From Echinococcus granulosus (taxonomy: Eukaryota; Platyhelminthes; Cestoda; Cyclophyllidea; Taeniidae): a stretch of DNA of 64,000 nt. A model generated the notes under the pieces. That model was not told the origin of the DNA. It did not search any database and saw nothing but the letters and a program-made list of their open reading frames with translations. How positions within the stretch are numbered: position 1 is the first letter of the stretch; each line of letters opens with the position of its first letter. A program made the position numbers and the translations under genes. Location of the stretch: NCBI RefSeq assembly GCF_000524195.1, contig NW_020170513.1:83704-147703 (forward strand), given 5' to 3'. Shown one piece after another: positions 53,089-64,000 of the stretch.

Positions 53089-56000
53089 CTGTCGGAGGAG
53101 AGAATGAGGAGAAGAGGTGTAGAAGTGAAGCAGGACAACTTTCCACCGCCTTCCTATCGTCTTTTCAGAACCTCCAGGCTTGGCGGTTGGCTCGGACCAA
53201 CCCCACAATACACCAAATTGTTTTTGACAGTAGTTTTAATTAAGTAGGATCAGAAAACGGATTAAAAGCGATAAGTGATTCGAGCAGATTCCCTCCTTGA
53301 TAGTTTCGTCACATTTGAGGTTTAGGGAATCGTTGTCTGATTGTAGAACCTACACCCAACCTCCCTTAAGTGCAGAGGTACTGGCTCAACCTCTGGGTTG
53401 CAAGCACACCTGAGCGATTAAAAGTCATGTAAAATTATTACTTATTTAGCAGGTAAATGAGAAATGATTGGTAAGCAAGAGAGAGGGATGTCTAGCCCCA
53501 AGTGATGCATAGCAAATGAATACCTCCACAAGGCAATTAGCAAGGAGGACGTAGCAGCAAATGGACCCACCAAAACCCACGAGAAGTGCCACTTGTGTTA
53601 GAGTCGTCAGTCATCTCACTGTGATGCGAAATTAGTGTGCGTTCATACCCCTGTTGTGATTGAGACAGAAATGGGGTAGCGGAAAGCACTCTGCAGACTG
53701 GAGCCTGTGCAGCCGAAGGCTGGTGATTCTAATTGCGTATGCCTTCAATATGCCACAATTCGAGCCTCACCACAGTGCCCCAGGCCATTCTACACGCCTG
53801 TAACAGATGCACTTCCCAACCCATTTGCCTTAAGAGCACCCTCAGAGTCAACTTCAAGGCTGTAAGCACAAAGGTCACGGCAGGCGGTCCCGCACTGACG
53901 AATCGTAAGGGAGGGAGCACCACCTACAGTTATGCTTTGAGCTGTCGGAGTAATGAGAGGGCTTCAACTTCCGATCAAAAAGGGAGTAGCTGTGACCTTT
54001 AGGCAAGTGTTTATCCAGAATAAACCTCCTGTTGCATGACGTTCAGCCTTATGGAAAAATAGCTACTTGATGAATCCCTAGACTTGAAAGATGTCAATTA
54101 GTCAGGTCGTCTTTGATGCCCACTCGACTACTGTTGATGTTGCAATTCCCTGGTGCAGAGGAGCGTACAACAGCAGAAAGTGCCCTGAAAGACGATGACG
54201 TTTCAAGATGGACGGGCTCATTGGCTTTTCCAACCTTCCAACATACTTAGAGCCAACGGAAATAAGTTTACCAGTATAGACGCAGTAAGACCTTCTGCTG
54301 TTTTAAAGTAACTAGATAACCGCATCTTCGGATTGCAGCAAGTGCATTATAACCCAACTCAAATCCAGCTTAAAAAATAATATAACAAAAATGAGGAAAT
54401 ATGCTGATTGTGGAAGGGCGTCCAGACTTCAGCAGTACCTTCCAAACGAACCTCCCTCCCTAATAGAGTTCGACTTTTGACCTTCCATCGCCTCTACACA
54501 ATCTTATCACAATCTACAATAGTGAAATTTATCTCCGTGGTTATCTTCGGCACTACTGTTTTACACAGTACCACAGCCCGTGTTCTCGGTCATCAAACAA
54601 GGGGCAAGGTCAAAGTCTCAAAAGTTGGTCCCGATGACACGCGGTGTAAAACGATTTCCGTTTGAAGGAAGACTACACAAGGGTCACGGACTAGCACAGA
54701 GCGGAAGAAGCAAAATGAGCAATTTGAGTATGTTCAGTTGATTCCTCGCTGAAGGAGGAAGAGATGCGGAAAGATAAGAATGCAAAAGTTAGGAGAGTGA
54801 AATGTGAATTCTACTATATACACACACACACACGTGCACACATCTACGAACCTGCTTGTTCGGAAACAGATATGTGATGCACGCTACCTCCGCATCCGCC
54901 CCCACCACTTACCCCACATATATACACAATAAACACACCGACACACTACTTGTCGCTAGTCTTCGTTCGCTCTCTCGACTCGTCACACCGATGTAAGATT
55001 CGGCCCAAAATGAACTCACTTTGGACCCACAAATTGCGTGACTAAACGATTACTTAACTGATTAGTCTTGAGGGCAAGTCATCCCTAACCTTAGCTAACA
55101 GTTCACATGATTTAGCAATCAAGTGAAGCCGCTCCACAGTCCAATACTTGTCGCGGTCTTACAAGTGTTCAGCAAATCTGTGCCTTTAAAAGAAAACAAG
55201 TCCTCTTTTCTATCACAAGAATCGGATACGTCATTCAAATTATCGAGTTTTTAGCCAAACAAATGAAGGATGGGAAAACTAACTTGTTTGAAGCCTTAGA
55301 AAAATCGAGAATAAGTCACATTTCATGTTTATCGGGAAGTAAAATAAACACACAAGTTCTGAATAAGCTCCAAATAGTTTGGAACCAAACTAACCCAGTA
55401 ATTGTTAGCATTACTGAGGCGCAATTTTATCCCTCGGGTAGAGTGGACAACTGGACTGAAAAACCAGAAAAGGTCTCCATAAATCCACTCAACACTCAGT
55501 GCGATTGGCATGAATGGGCAAGCTTAAGACACAGAAAGCATAAAAGAAAGATGTAGCTGAAATCTTGTTGCCATGACGACCAGTAGGGGACAAATTGACG
55601 GCAAAATGCTTTTATTTTAAAAAAATGATGAATGCAATAATGGTGAACGAGGGATTTGGTGGCACGACTAAGCACACGTTAACATTCATTAGTGCGGTAG
55701 CTTAGGAGGCAATTATGAAATTAGGGGAAATAAAACTACGGCAAATCTTTGATATAAAAGGAAGAATCGCATATGGTACCTTTATGTACAAGGGAGCGGT
55801 AACTTCTTATTGGTGTTATAGCCAGTCTCATGAGAAACAGCACTCCCGTCGGTTGAGCTTCTCAGAGTACCGCAAATGTGGCGGCAAAAAATCTGCATCT
55901 ACTTTGTCTCCCACACACGCACTAAAGCATTCTTTATAAGTGTGAGGAGAGGAACTACTCAGTCAGAACAAAGGCAATCAAAGTTTAGCGTCCCAGTTGT

Positions 56001-56963
56001 CGTAGTAACCGTGATGAATGATTAGAGTTATAGATCGCACCAAACGCACAAAATAACCTTAGAATAAAGAGCAGCAGAACGCAGTTTGGAGTATAAGGCC
56101 AAAATGCACAAGTCGTAGACAAACTCAAACATGATTTACTTTCCACCACAGCGGGGAATGCAAATTAAGCAGGAGCAAGGCCTATCCGACCGCTGACTGA
56201 AGTTCGAGACAACACAAGAGCCTATAAAAATAAACAAAGACTCACTCTGGTAGCTTAGCATTCTCATTATCATCGTAGATGAAGATGGGTAGGGTAGCGA
56301 TTAATGCCATCCGCATTGCGATGGTCACTTGTTGATCTTCGGTGAGTTGTGAGAAGGGAACTGATAATCCGGGCGCTGGGTGAAGAATCGGATCATTTTC
56401 CTGCGAAAAGCAAAATATTATCAGTTGAAACCCAAAGTCTACTTGCTACCATATGTATGTATTCCAGAGAATTCTTTCGTTAATTCATGACCGTGTTAAA
56501 ACATAAAGAATTGGAAAAGGTACCAGATTTAACTCCATTATTACCGCAATGAGATCAAGTATCTAGAATAAAACAAAATTCACCCCAATAGTTTAACTAA
56601 GAGCAAAAAAGTCTCTCAAAGTTGTCTGAATTTAGAGTCGGCTATCCCATTTTCAATTTTCGTTAATAATGGGAGTACTAGGAGTCTCGGTGATGGCATG
56701 ACAACCTAGAACAACCGAACAAATTAAGTGCAGATCCAAAAAGATTCACAGCTACATATTAGAAAAGAACGCACCACTAAATTGTTTTCCAAAACATTAG
56801 TTGAAGTCCAAAGCAACTATTGGAGTAACAAGAACTTTAAGCTTGCGGAAACGGTACAGGAATAGCCTACCAAATACCAAGCTGGAGGGTGAGTAGGAGA
56901 AGGACGGCGCGCATCTTCCGAAGAGTTGGATCTTCGATAAAAGTGCCTAAAGCAGTTACCCAT
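52683..56963 (-). CDS. RNF11: RNF11-like RING-H2 E3 ubiquitin ligase, complete, 3 exons
   Basis: Exons on the - strand are 56963-56871, 56400-56246 and 53088-52683, joining in phase to 654 nt (217 aa). The N-terminus MGNC is a myristoylation/palmitoylation signal, as in RNF11. The middle HPAPGLSVPFSQLTEDQQVT and MRMALIATLPIFIYD parallels RNF11 YHPTP...LTEEEQIRIAQRIGLIQHLP. The RING-H2 (84-125) has C84, C87, C103, H105, H108, C111, C122 and C125, with CIDDWLTRSLTCPSC, nearly identical to RNF11. Family role: membrane-attached adaptor or E3 acting with NEDD4-type ligases and A20 in endosomal and signalling control. Odd features: the PPxY motif of RNF11 is not present (here HPPAWYL), and a tail of about 92 residues, Ala/Thr/Ser-rich, replaces the ~15-residue tail. 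A further 3' splice at AAG|GTGCTT is possible but weak. Confidence 0.9.
53089..56245 (-). other. RNF11: RNF11 intron 2 (3.2 kb)
   Basis: No additional exon is supported. Short AC-rich runs occur near 54821-54935. Frames at 53729-54002 and 55263-55556 have no recognisable content. Confidence 0.55.
56246..56400 (-). CDS. RNF11: RNF11 exon 2
   Basis: The acceptor is CTTTTCGCAG|GAA and the donor CCAGA|GTGAGT (phase 2). It encodes ENDPILHPAPGLSVPFSQL, then the helical LTEDQQ...MRMALIATLP block conserved in RNF11. Confidence 0.9.
56871..56963 (-). CDS. RNF11: RNF11 exon 1
   Basis: Encodes MGNCFRHFYRRSNSSEDARR and then PSPTHPPAWYL. The donor is TATTTG|GTAGGC (phase 0). An alternative donor, CTTG|GTATTT, would put exon 2 out of frame. 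An upstream in-frame ATG at 57014 exists, but MGNC is the conserved family start. Confidence 0.82.
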
Positions 56964-57440
56964 ATTTGGGAGAGATAACAGCTCGAACTGGCAGTCAAAG
57001 TGAACGCTTGTCATGGAACAGCTGATCCATGACCTTGTATAAGCGGCTGTATTAATAAACCACTAAAATGTCAAGTAAAATTCCGTTCAGTACATTGGTA
57101 AAATCGCTTCAAAATTTGGTCCCAAACCACAAAAATACAAAAAAAATAATTTTTCAGTTGTAAAAAGCCGTACAATTTTGCGTAGAAGACCAACTCAAGA
57201 ATAGAGTTTATGGAACTTTGTTATTGCCCCACTCATTATAAAAAAAGCTATCAATAAAACGTTATCAAAAAATTATCACATCTTTAGATTAAATTAAGAA
57301 AATAGCCTTCACACACAAATCTATTTCAGCAAATCATTTTGGCAGTTTTTACCATACCTTGCTTATCTTCAATTTTCTACCTTTTGCTGTAAACTTTTTA
57401 TAAATTCACTGCCTTGTGATGCGGCTTAAATAAAATCCTT
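56964..57440. promoter_or_regulatory. Putative bidirectional promoter between RNF11 and LSM14
   Basis: The two start codons face away from each other about 480 bp apart in AT-rich DNA with no other coding signal. A shared, divergent promoter is the simplest reading, but no defining motif was identified. Confidence 0.4.
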
Positions 57441-57797
57441 ATGTGCGCTAGTTTCGAACAGTTAATTGGTTGCCGTGATCCAAGGATGGGAAGTCGTTTC
57501 TCGAATAAGATCTTGAACATCGTTTCNNNNNNNNNNNNNNNNNNNNNNNNNNNNNNNNNNNNNNNNNNNNNNNNNNNNNNNNNNNNNNNNNNNNNNNNNN
57601 NNNNNNNNNNNNNNNNNNNNNNNNNNAAAGGTATCTATTTTTGTTCGTTTATTGTAGTTCGTGTGATAAAATCCGCAAATGGTGATCAAATATACCCTCA
57701 AGTCTATGATTTTGTTATTTTTCGCGGATCTGATCTGCAGGAAGTGTCTGTTAGGGAGTTAACACCGCAAGATATCTTGGTGGAAAACGATTCCGCG
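57441..57797 (+). CDS. LSM14: LSM14/RAP55 (Trailer hitch) N-terminal LSM domain, partial, interrupted by gap
   Basis: Seen: an opening frame from 57441 with PRMGSRFSNKILNIVS, which could correspond to the IGSKISLISKA start of an LSM14 domain. Then a 100-N gap (57527-57626). Then 57658-57797, encoding RVIKSANGDQIYPQVYDF and VIFRGSDLQEVSVRE, closely matching the EVFEYIIFRGSDIKDLTV end of the LSM14 domain. The acceptor TTTATTGTAG|TT and donor TTCCGCG|GTAAAT border the second exon. LSM14 proteins bind mRNA-decay and translation-repression factors and help assemble P-bodies in the cytoplasm. The FDF and RGG parts expected downstream were not found in the window. The start could instead be the ATG at 57486. 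Confidence 0.72.
57527..57626. other. Assembly gap, 100 N, within LSM14
   Basis: Exactly 100 N, length unknown. The gap removes the middle of the LSM domain coding sequence, probably the region with the IRYEG-type motif. Confidence 0.98.
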
Positions 57798-57830
57798 GTA
57801 AATTTGTCCAAGTTAAATAATTCGGCTTAG

Positions 57831-60800
57831 GTTTCTTTAAAAGAAGTTTCCAAATCATTTGAGCCTGAAGTATGATTTTTTTACGCAAAAGAATCCTTTA
57901 GAATGCATTTTAAGCATCCGAAGGTGTGAAAAATGTTAATTAGTTATCCTTTGTACAATTTGTTTACTGATGTTGGGCTACCTAGAATTTCCCTATTCAT
58001 AATGCGTGAGTATAACGACTTTTGTGAATGTTAAAGCCCTGCTTTTAATGTACAGGTAAGTGTGTCAAATTTTGGCAATCCTCAAAAAATTTTATTTTAT
58101 ATGCAAATGGTTTCAAGATGGGGTTTTGTTATTTTTTTCCCTTTGGAACTGTTGAAATTGAAAGAAAATGCATGTTTATTACTAAGGTTTTTCATAAAGC
58201 TTTGTCATCGTTCAAGTTTTAGCTTCAGTTTTTGCCTAGGGTTTGTGTGATCAAAGAATTGAGGTCCAGTAATTAATTTTAAAATTTTGGAGTCATCTTA
58301 ATAAGCAAAATTCTTGCCATTACTTCACTCTTGCTAGTGATCCACTAATAAAAGGGTTTAATAAATTTTGAAAGAGGGGTGAGGAATTGTATTAAACAGT
58401 TAGTTCTTGTTTCGTTGAGGAAGGTGAAGTAAGACCAAAGTGTGAGTCCTTAAGCATTCGTCACATTTTGAGTCGATTTTATGTTAACATTCATGTCCGT
58501 TCAACTATCGGGAATCACTCACCTTTGCTTCTCCACCCAAAAAGTCCCGACAGTGAGTTAGTTTCATTTCTGCATTGCGCTGCTTCCTATGCAGAAGGAC
58601 ACTTGTTGATTAAGTAGCTTTCGAAACTTTCCAATCCAGGTGGAATTCTTCTGACCGAATACGACATAATTGCCTGTTTGCTCAAATTAAATTTAAGGAT
58701 CCCATTATTTTTCTTTCTTTTTCCCTTTTTGTTTGGTTAACTATTTTTGTTCGCATTAACTTTGAGGCTAGAATCTAACGAGTGCTTTAAGCAATGTCCG
58801 AAGTCTACCCTAAACACAAAATAAACTTTTTCTTTCACCCAAGTATAGAAATCATTTTTGATGTTTTACAATTTGGCCTTTGCAAAAAAATGTTGTCCTC
58901 TACCGCCTATATGGTTGACATCATTAGACTTTTGCTTGCACGTTAATTCAAATTTCAGTTCGGTATTGTTTTAGGGTTCGGAAGACATCCTATTCTTACG
59001 GTTTTTAGGACTATTGGATTAATTTGTGCTAGTGCAGGAGTTGAGGTACCACTCCACCCTACTTTTTCGCATTCTCTGCTAGTGTTTTCCCCAGCTCATT
59101 GTGATTATAGGTCCCCCTTTATATCAGCATTTACCAGTCATAAGGTCATACGTGAAATAGAAGAGGTAGAAACGACGATGCCTGGGGCTAATTTGATTGC
59201 TTCCAGAAGCAGTTTTAAGGAGCTTCCTGTAGTTACGACGTACCATAAAAACAGCAGAGAAATATATAGGTGTACCAACCGATTGAGGACCATTTGTGGA
59301 AATTCGCCTATTCAAAAACCTAAATATGCTGGCTTCATAGTCTGATTCAAAGCTGAAATTGTCAATTGATGCTTGACAGTCAGTCCATTTGACACGGCTA
59401 ATCAATCTAGTCTAGTGCTATATTTGAAATCACAGGTGACTTCCTTGATTTATTGTTCAATTTAGAGACAATGGAAGAAGACTGTCTAGTTTCTGTTCAA
59501 AACTTTAAGAAATGACGTTTTAATGTATTGGCTTTGGATAACAAGTCTCCGGTTTATAACTTTGGAACTGGAAACCTGAACCAACTATGAGCCTTTTGAA
59601 AACTCGGCTTGCAGTATCAGCTCCCAGGTTTGTTTGAAAAATGCAAACTTTGTAGAACCTATTTTAATTTGGAAAATAAAGTTTCCATGTAGTATCCAGT
59701 TAACTGCGGCTGCTGCTGCTGTCCATCTCCAGTCCGTTTTTTTGGCTATCTTGAATACAATTCTTACTGCTTCTTCAAAATGGCCCTAAAGATCAACGTT
59801 TCGGATTTGTGTAAATTTTAGTGTGTTTTGACGAATAGTTCCAACTTTGAGGTGCTGAGATGAAGCTTCCTATTGTCGCCACTGTTGTGTTCCATGACTA
59901 TGCAAGACAAAAATTCAACTGATGTCTTTTGTCTCCTTCCAACTCTTCAAAATCTTAGCGTAAAGAGTGGGATTTTTTCGCCAATCTACTCAATTGCTGG
60001 TTAAATAAAGTCATCGCTTAAATGAAATCCGAGTATTGAATGAAGAATTGTGTGTGGTATTAAGGTGAGCGATTGAAAGACCTCTCTCTGTGGTGTGTCA
60101 CTGTCTCCTATTTGAGTTGTTGCGCTAAGGGTTCTCACCTCTACCCTTGCCAGAGTTATGAACGTGACCAGCGCTTCACGGTTCCACGTAAATGGCAAAT
60201 TAGGGATGCCCTCCAATTGTTAGAATAATAAGAGTATTGGCAAAATGAGACTTACCGTCAGGCCGAAAACGCTTAACTCCCATCTTTTTGACGAGTTTGT
60301 TTGCAGTAACTTAACCCTGTATAATACTGAAGCATTCAGTCAAATGATTCATCGGTGGGCACTAGACAGAACTCCCAATTTTTGTTTTAATCATTTAGGC
60401 AGTTTGATTATGGGCTCTTAAATAAAAAAATGAAGAGACTTGAAAACTACCTTAAGTGACTTACCGATTCGTGTGTAGAGTAGCTGAGAAACCTCTTTGC
60501 AAGACATCACTTACTGCCAAGTGCGTGACTGCCGTCTTCCTAGTCATTTGTAAGCCCCCAAAACATCCCAAAACTGTTCTGTGGCCTTTTTTAGTAAGGA
60601 ATTTTTTTTGAGATCATTCACAACTTACCCATTTGTGCCTTGGGTTGGATTGGATACTATTTTTAGAACATTTTGTATTTTCCCATGGTGAATTGGAATA
60701 GCCGCCTACTTTACCATCTCAAGAGGGAAAGTAGGCTTTCCACCCTGAAACGATCGTCTTGAGCAATGCTTGTGCAATGCCCCTACTCTTAAAAGGAGCT

Positions 60801-61230
60801 TGTGGAGGTCTAAACTCCTAGCTAACGGCATCTGCCCTTATTGAAGAGATCAGTAGCTCCTAACCTTTTTTAAATAAGCTCTAGTGTTAGAAGTGTCCCA
60901 ACAAGAATTCCTTTTCATTAAAGCAGTGACAACTTGGCACGTTGTAACTTCAAATTAGGGATGAAATTACCTTTAAGGAAATAAATGGCTTTTTCATCCA
61001 CTCATCTTTAAGAAAGCTATCTAGAGTTTGGTTCAAATTTGTGCTAAAAAATGCCGGAAAGACAGCACATCTGACCGTAGTGACAGATAGTGGTATCTTT
61101 AAATAAGTTTCCACGGAAGCTGACCGTTTTTTATCCATTTGAACCATTCTAAAATCTGCTGAAGTAGTCCATGCACCTGTGTTGTTTGAAGTACCAATGT
61201 CCTTTTCTTAGCTCTTTTTGCCGAAAACGT
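57831..61230. other. Region downstream of the LSM14 exons
   Basis: Possibly an LSM14 intron. No later LSM14 exon (FDF box, RGG repeats) was recognised. A - strand frame at 60001-60216, with NREALVTFITLARVEVR, looks mildly protein-like but is unassigned. Confidence 0.35.
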
Positions 61231-61701
61231 CTAATGACACCTAGTTATCGAAATGACGTCTGTTGGCATCCGCCAGGTACAATTCGTATGCCATGTGATT
61301 GACAAGTGTATGCTTTTCGTCACATGAATCGGGTGCGAGGCCTCGCAAATGGAAATTCGCCTTGTCAGATGTATAAACAGCTCCCTCTGCCCTCCCTCTA
61401 AGCGGTGATTGCCTGTTGCTCTCAGAGGCTTATACAAATCATCAACGGCTTTTTCTAGTGGCTGATTAAAATCAACTATCTCTTCAATCAAACCTGAGGG
61501 CAAAAAAATTGACCTCTCGCAAAAATGAATTGAATTAGTTGAAGAGTTTTTTAAACACATACCTGCAGTAGCACCAACAGCACTTTGTAGACCCTCTGAC
61601 ATTTTGACCTTTAATTTTCTCACTTTCCTACTAATATCATTTTGAACGGCAAAAAAATAAGACATATGGGGAACATACTCCTTGACTCTTTGTCCGAAGG
61701 C
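61231..61701 (-). CDS. Unrecognised gene, two exons on the minus strand
   Basis: Exon A (61701-61563) follows acceptor TCTGTCAGCAG and encodes FGQRVKEYVPHMSYFFAVQN, then DISRKVRKLKVKMSEGLQSA. The donor is CTGCAG|GTATGT. After a 69-bp intron with a T-rich tract and acceptor GCCCTCAG, exon B (61493-) encodes GLIEEIVDFNQPLEKAVDDL and YKPLRATG in phase. It stays open to a TAG at 61231. Towards its end another frame looks at least as protein-like (ANFHLRGLAPDSCDEKHTLV), so the true 3' structure is unclear. Upstream, 61794-61890 may hold another exon (DNLEGRWDHEERCNSTKDFG) ending at GTAAGT, but its phase does not fit directly. The part spanning the intron looks helical and basic. I do not recognise the family. 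Confidence 0.45.
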   Translation of the reverse strand, partial: AFGQRVKEYVPHMSYFFAVQNDISRKVRKLKVKMSEGLQSAVGATAGMCLKNSSTNSIHFCERSIFLPSGLIEEIVDFNQPLEKAVDDLYKPLRATGNHRLEGGQRELFIHLTRRISICEASHPIHVTKSIHLSITWHTNCTWRMPTDVISITRCH

Positions 61702-61901
61702 CTGCTGACAGATACATTTTTTGAATAAGTTTGCCTTGCTTTAAGACGTCCCAACTGTAATTCCTCGTTTCAGGCAGAACAGACAACTTACGGGTTTCTG
61801 CCATCAACGTTTCATTGTTCCCTTTATTTCCAAAATCCTTAGTGGAATTGCAGCGTTCTTCGTGATCCCACCTTCCTTCCAAATTATCGTTCAAGAGCAT
61901 G

Positions 61902-64000
61902 CATGCTTATAGCAAGATCCCTTTCCACAGACTTGGAGCAGGGGGTTGTGGCTCCGCGACATCCAGCCTTCTGGCAGCACCTCTAACCCTCTGTCACATA
62001 CAAGTCTCCTGCCATTCCAACAACTGCTCTCTGTTTAGTATATTTCTGTTGAGACTTCTTCCTATTCTAGCGATTTCGTTAATTACCAAAGAACTAATCA
62101 TTTGGCACTTTTAAGTGTGAATTCACGATTCGCTTAAGCGACGATGTGGGAACTTGCGACCCTGTCCAGTTATAGCTGCCTGCCATTCAACAACCCCTAA
62201 GTGACGACTTTTATTTTTATCCAAGACATAAAACTTGTTGATTGGAAGGGATTCCATCAACAATTTCATAATGGTAGGCTACGATGCAATCTGATCTTTT
62301 CGCAGCGACCCACAACATTCGGTATCATTTTGTCGTTTTGAAGTTTTGTAGCTAGCAGCCTTCCTTTGCAAACTCAACTTTCCTAGCCAGTTCATTAAAG
62401 CCTAGAAAAGAGGATAACCACTGAGAGGAATCCTAAGGAATTAGTGGTGGTGATGATGTTGAGAATGAGGTCCTCTTACTCACCTTTCCATCCTAATGTA
62501 TAAATCGCCCCAAGAGTAAGTTTTACGATGGTAAGGAAAATGAGGCGCTGCGTTACGTTATCTTGAAGGAACAGGAAGGGAACATCATTTTTGAGAGCCT
62601 TCAAGGCAGGTAGACCTCAGTAGTAACACCTGTTTGGGCAAAAGCAAGTGAATAATTGCATCTGTGGCGCTTGACACCATGGGCCAGTGCAGTGGTTTAG
62701 AAGTGTTGAGGATGTGGTTTGGAGAAGTTTACTCTCCGACATCTGCACGTGTTTGGGGTCCATTTTCTGAGCTTCTACCGCTTTCTCCTTCTTAGTTGGG
62801 ATATGATTTAGGCAATTGTTTCATCACTCACATTGGACAACACCTCAACATGATGATGCTTCAGAAGTTCATCTCGAGCGATATTTTTAACAACAATGGG
62901 CAATGCTTCATTGTTACGAAGGGTAGAGGAACTGGCCGAACATGGAGTGCTTGTCTGAGTGACCCATCACCTAAACCCATTGTTACAATCATTTAAGTTT
63001 GGGAGGTAGGCTGCTCTGTTACCCCCTTCCGCACCTTCTCCAAGTGCCATGCAGTACATGTGAAGGGAAACTTCTGCAGCTTTTGCACCGAGGTGAACTT
63101 GGTCCGCTGAGCAGACGAGCTCGGTTTGCATTCATACGGTTCAACTGCCTTCTGATGAGAGTTCACACTAACCAAAAACTCCATGACAAATTACGATCGC
63201 CTAATAAAAGTTGGCCATGACTTGAAACTTCCTCGCGTAGAATCGCTATTCCTAACCATACCTCCATTGTCCTGAAGCGTGCAAACTAAAATCTCCCTAT
63301 CAAAAGCACAACTTTACTGATTGTAGCTACCACGATTCCTGTACGAATCGTGGAACAATGCGTCTGGCGAATTAAAATCAGCCTTCAACTCAATCATCCC
63401 CCAAACCATAAATCGATCTTTTCTTCATAAATCTTGCCGCTTTTATGAATCCCTATTCCATAGCATCAGTTCATGACGCCCCCCCCCCCTCCCACAAGTA
63501 TTATTTCATTCCAACAAATTCGGCAAATACCTCGCCTTCGATCAGCCCAACCCGCAGTCGTAAAAAGGAATCTCGTTTAATCACAGCTCTCCACCTTTTA
63601 TCAGGTCAAATGCCATCCACCGCCACCATCCTGAGGGCAAAAAAAGGTCGCACCGCCCACACATCCGCTCTAGCAACAGGTCCTATCCTCCCTCCCCTCC
63701 CCCGTTGTCTCGCGCTCCAATGGAACTACCGTCGTTTCCCCCTCTCCACCCACCCACCCTGCGAAACAAAAGGCGCAGTAGTAAAGCCACTGGTTTCTTT
63801 TTTCTCGTGCTTTTTTATTGTTTGTACCGCGTGTCTATATATATAAAGTATTAGAATACAACAATATTTATAATATGTACGTAGAGAGAGGTGTGTGTGC
63901 TTGTATAATGGTAATGTATGATGGACGAAGATGTTGACAGCAATCGTTTGTCAAAGAGCTCAGTCAGTCAGTCATTCACTAGGAAAGGTGAAGGAGTGGT
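61902..64000. other. Right end of window without a supported gene
   Basis: No recognisable coding domain. It holds a C homopolymer (63480-63489), a pyrimidine- and Pro-codon-rich stretch at about 63450-63780, and a TATATATATAAAG run near 63836, which could be a TATA box or simple sequence. Confidence 0.35.

Noticed and set aside
63445..63846. 133-codon plus frame at the right edge
   Set aside because: Pyrimidine-rich, low complexity, no domain and no start context; could only be judged with sequence beyond the window.

Overview
This is eukaryotic, animal-type DNA: multi-exon genes with GT-AG introns from about 50 bp to 6.9 kb, long repeat-rich non-coding stretches, and three gaps of exactly 100 N. 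The mix of very short and multi-kilobase introns, and the divergent but recognisable animal cell-cycle and developmental genes, suggest a flatworm, possibly a tapeworm. That placement is inference only.

Layout. (1) 0.7-2.2 kb: two pieces of an ABCB/P-glycoprotein nucleotide-binding domain in opposite orientation. One is a broken copy on the + strand. The other is a well-preserved C-terminal exon on the - strand whose 5' junction carries an in-frame stop. (2) 4.67-11.97 kb, + strand: a complete Rb-family pocket protein (p107/p130, RBL type), 8 exons in consistent phase, predicted 1109 aa. (3) 12.70-29.73 kb, + strand: a FOXK transcription factor with an N-terminal FHA domain and a forkhead domain split over two exons, 7 exons, predicted about 777 aa. 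(4) 29.7-47.9 kb: no recognisable gene. It holds diverged dispersed repeats, microsatellites, two N gaps next to TCC repeats, and a pair of 20-bp palindromes. (5) 47.99-48.49 kb, + strand: the 3' end of an unrecognised gene, three exons joined in phase by introns of 92 and 55 bp. (6) 52.68-56.96 kb, - strand: a complete RNF11-like RING-H2 ubiquitin ligase, 3 exons, 217 aa, with an MGNC start. (7) 57.44-57.80 kb, + strand: the start of an LSM14/RAP55 gene, interrupted by an N gap and head-to-head with RNF11. (8) 61.23-61.70 kb, - strand: two exons of an unrecognised gene with a clean 69-bp intron. The rest of the right end holds nothing I can name.

By family knowledge the gene set is regulatory: cell-cycle repression (RBL), transcription (FOXK), ubiquitin ligase adaptor work (RNF11) and mRNA translational control or P-body assembly (LSM14). 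RBL and FOXK lie head-to-tail with only 730 bp between coding regions. RNF11 and LSM14 are divergent, with about 480 bp between start codons, and may share a promoter. No bacterial operon, CRISPR array, rRNA or convincing tRNA was found. All exon borders come from reading splice signals, phase and protein similarity by eye.
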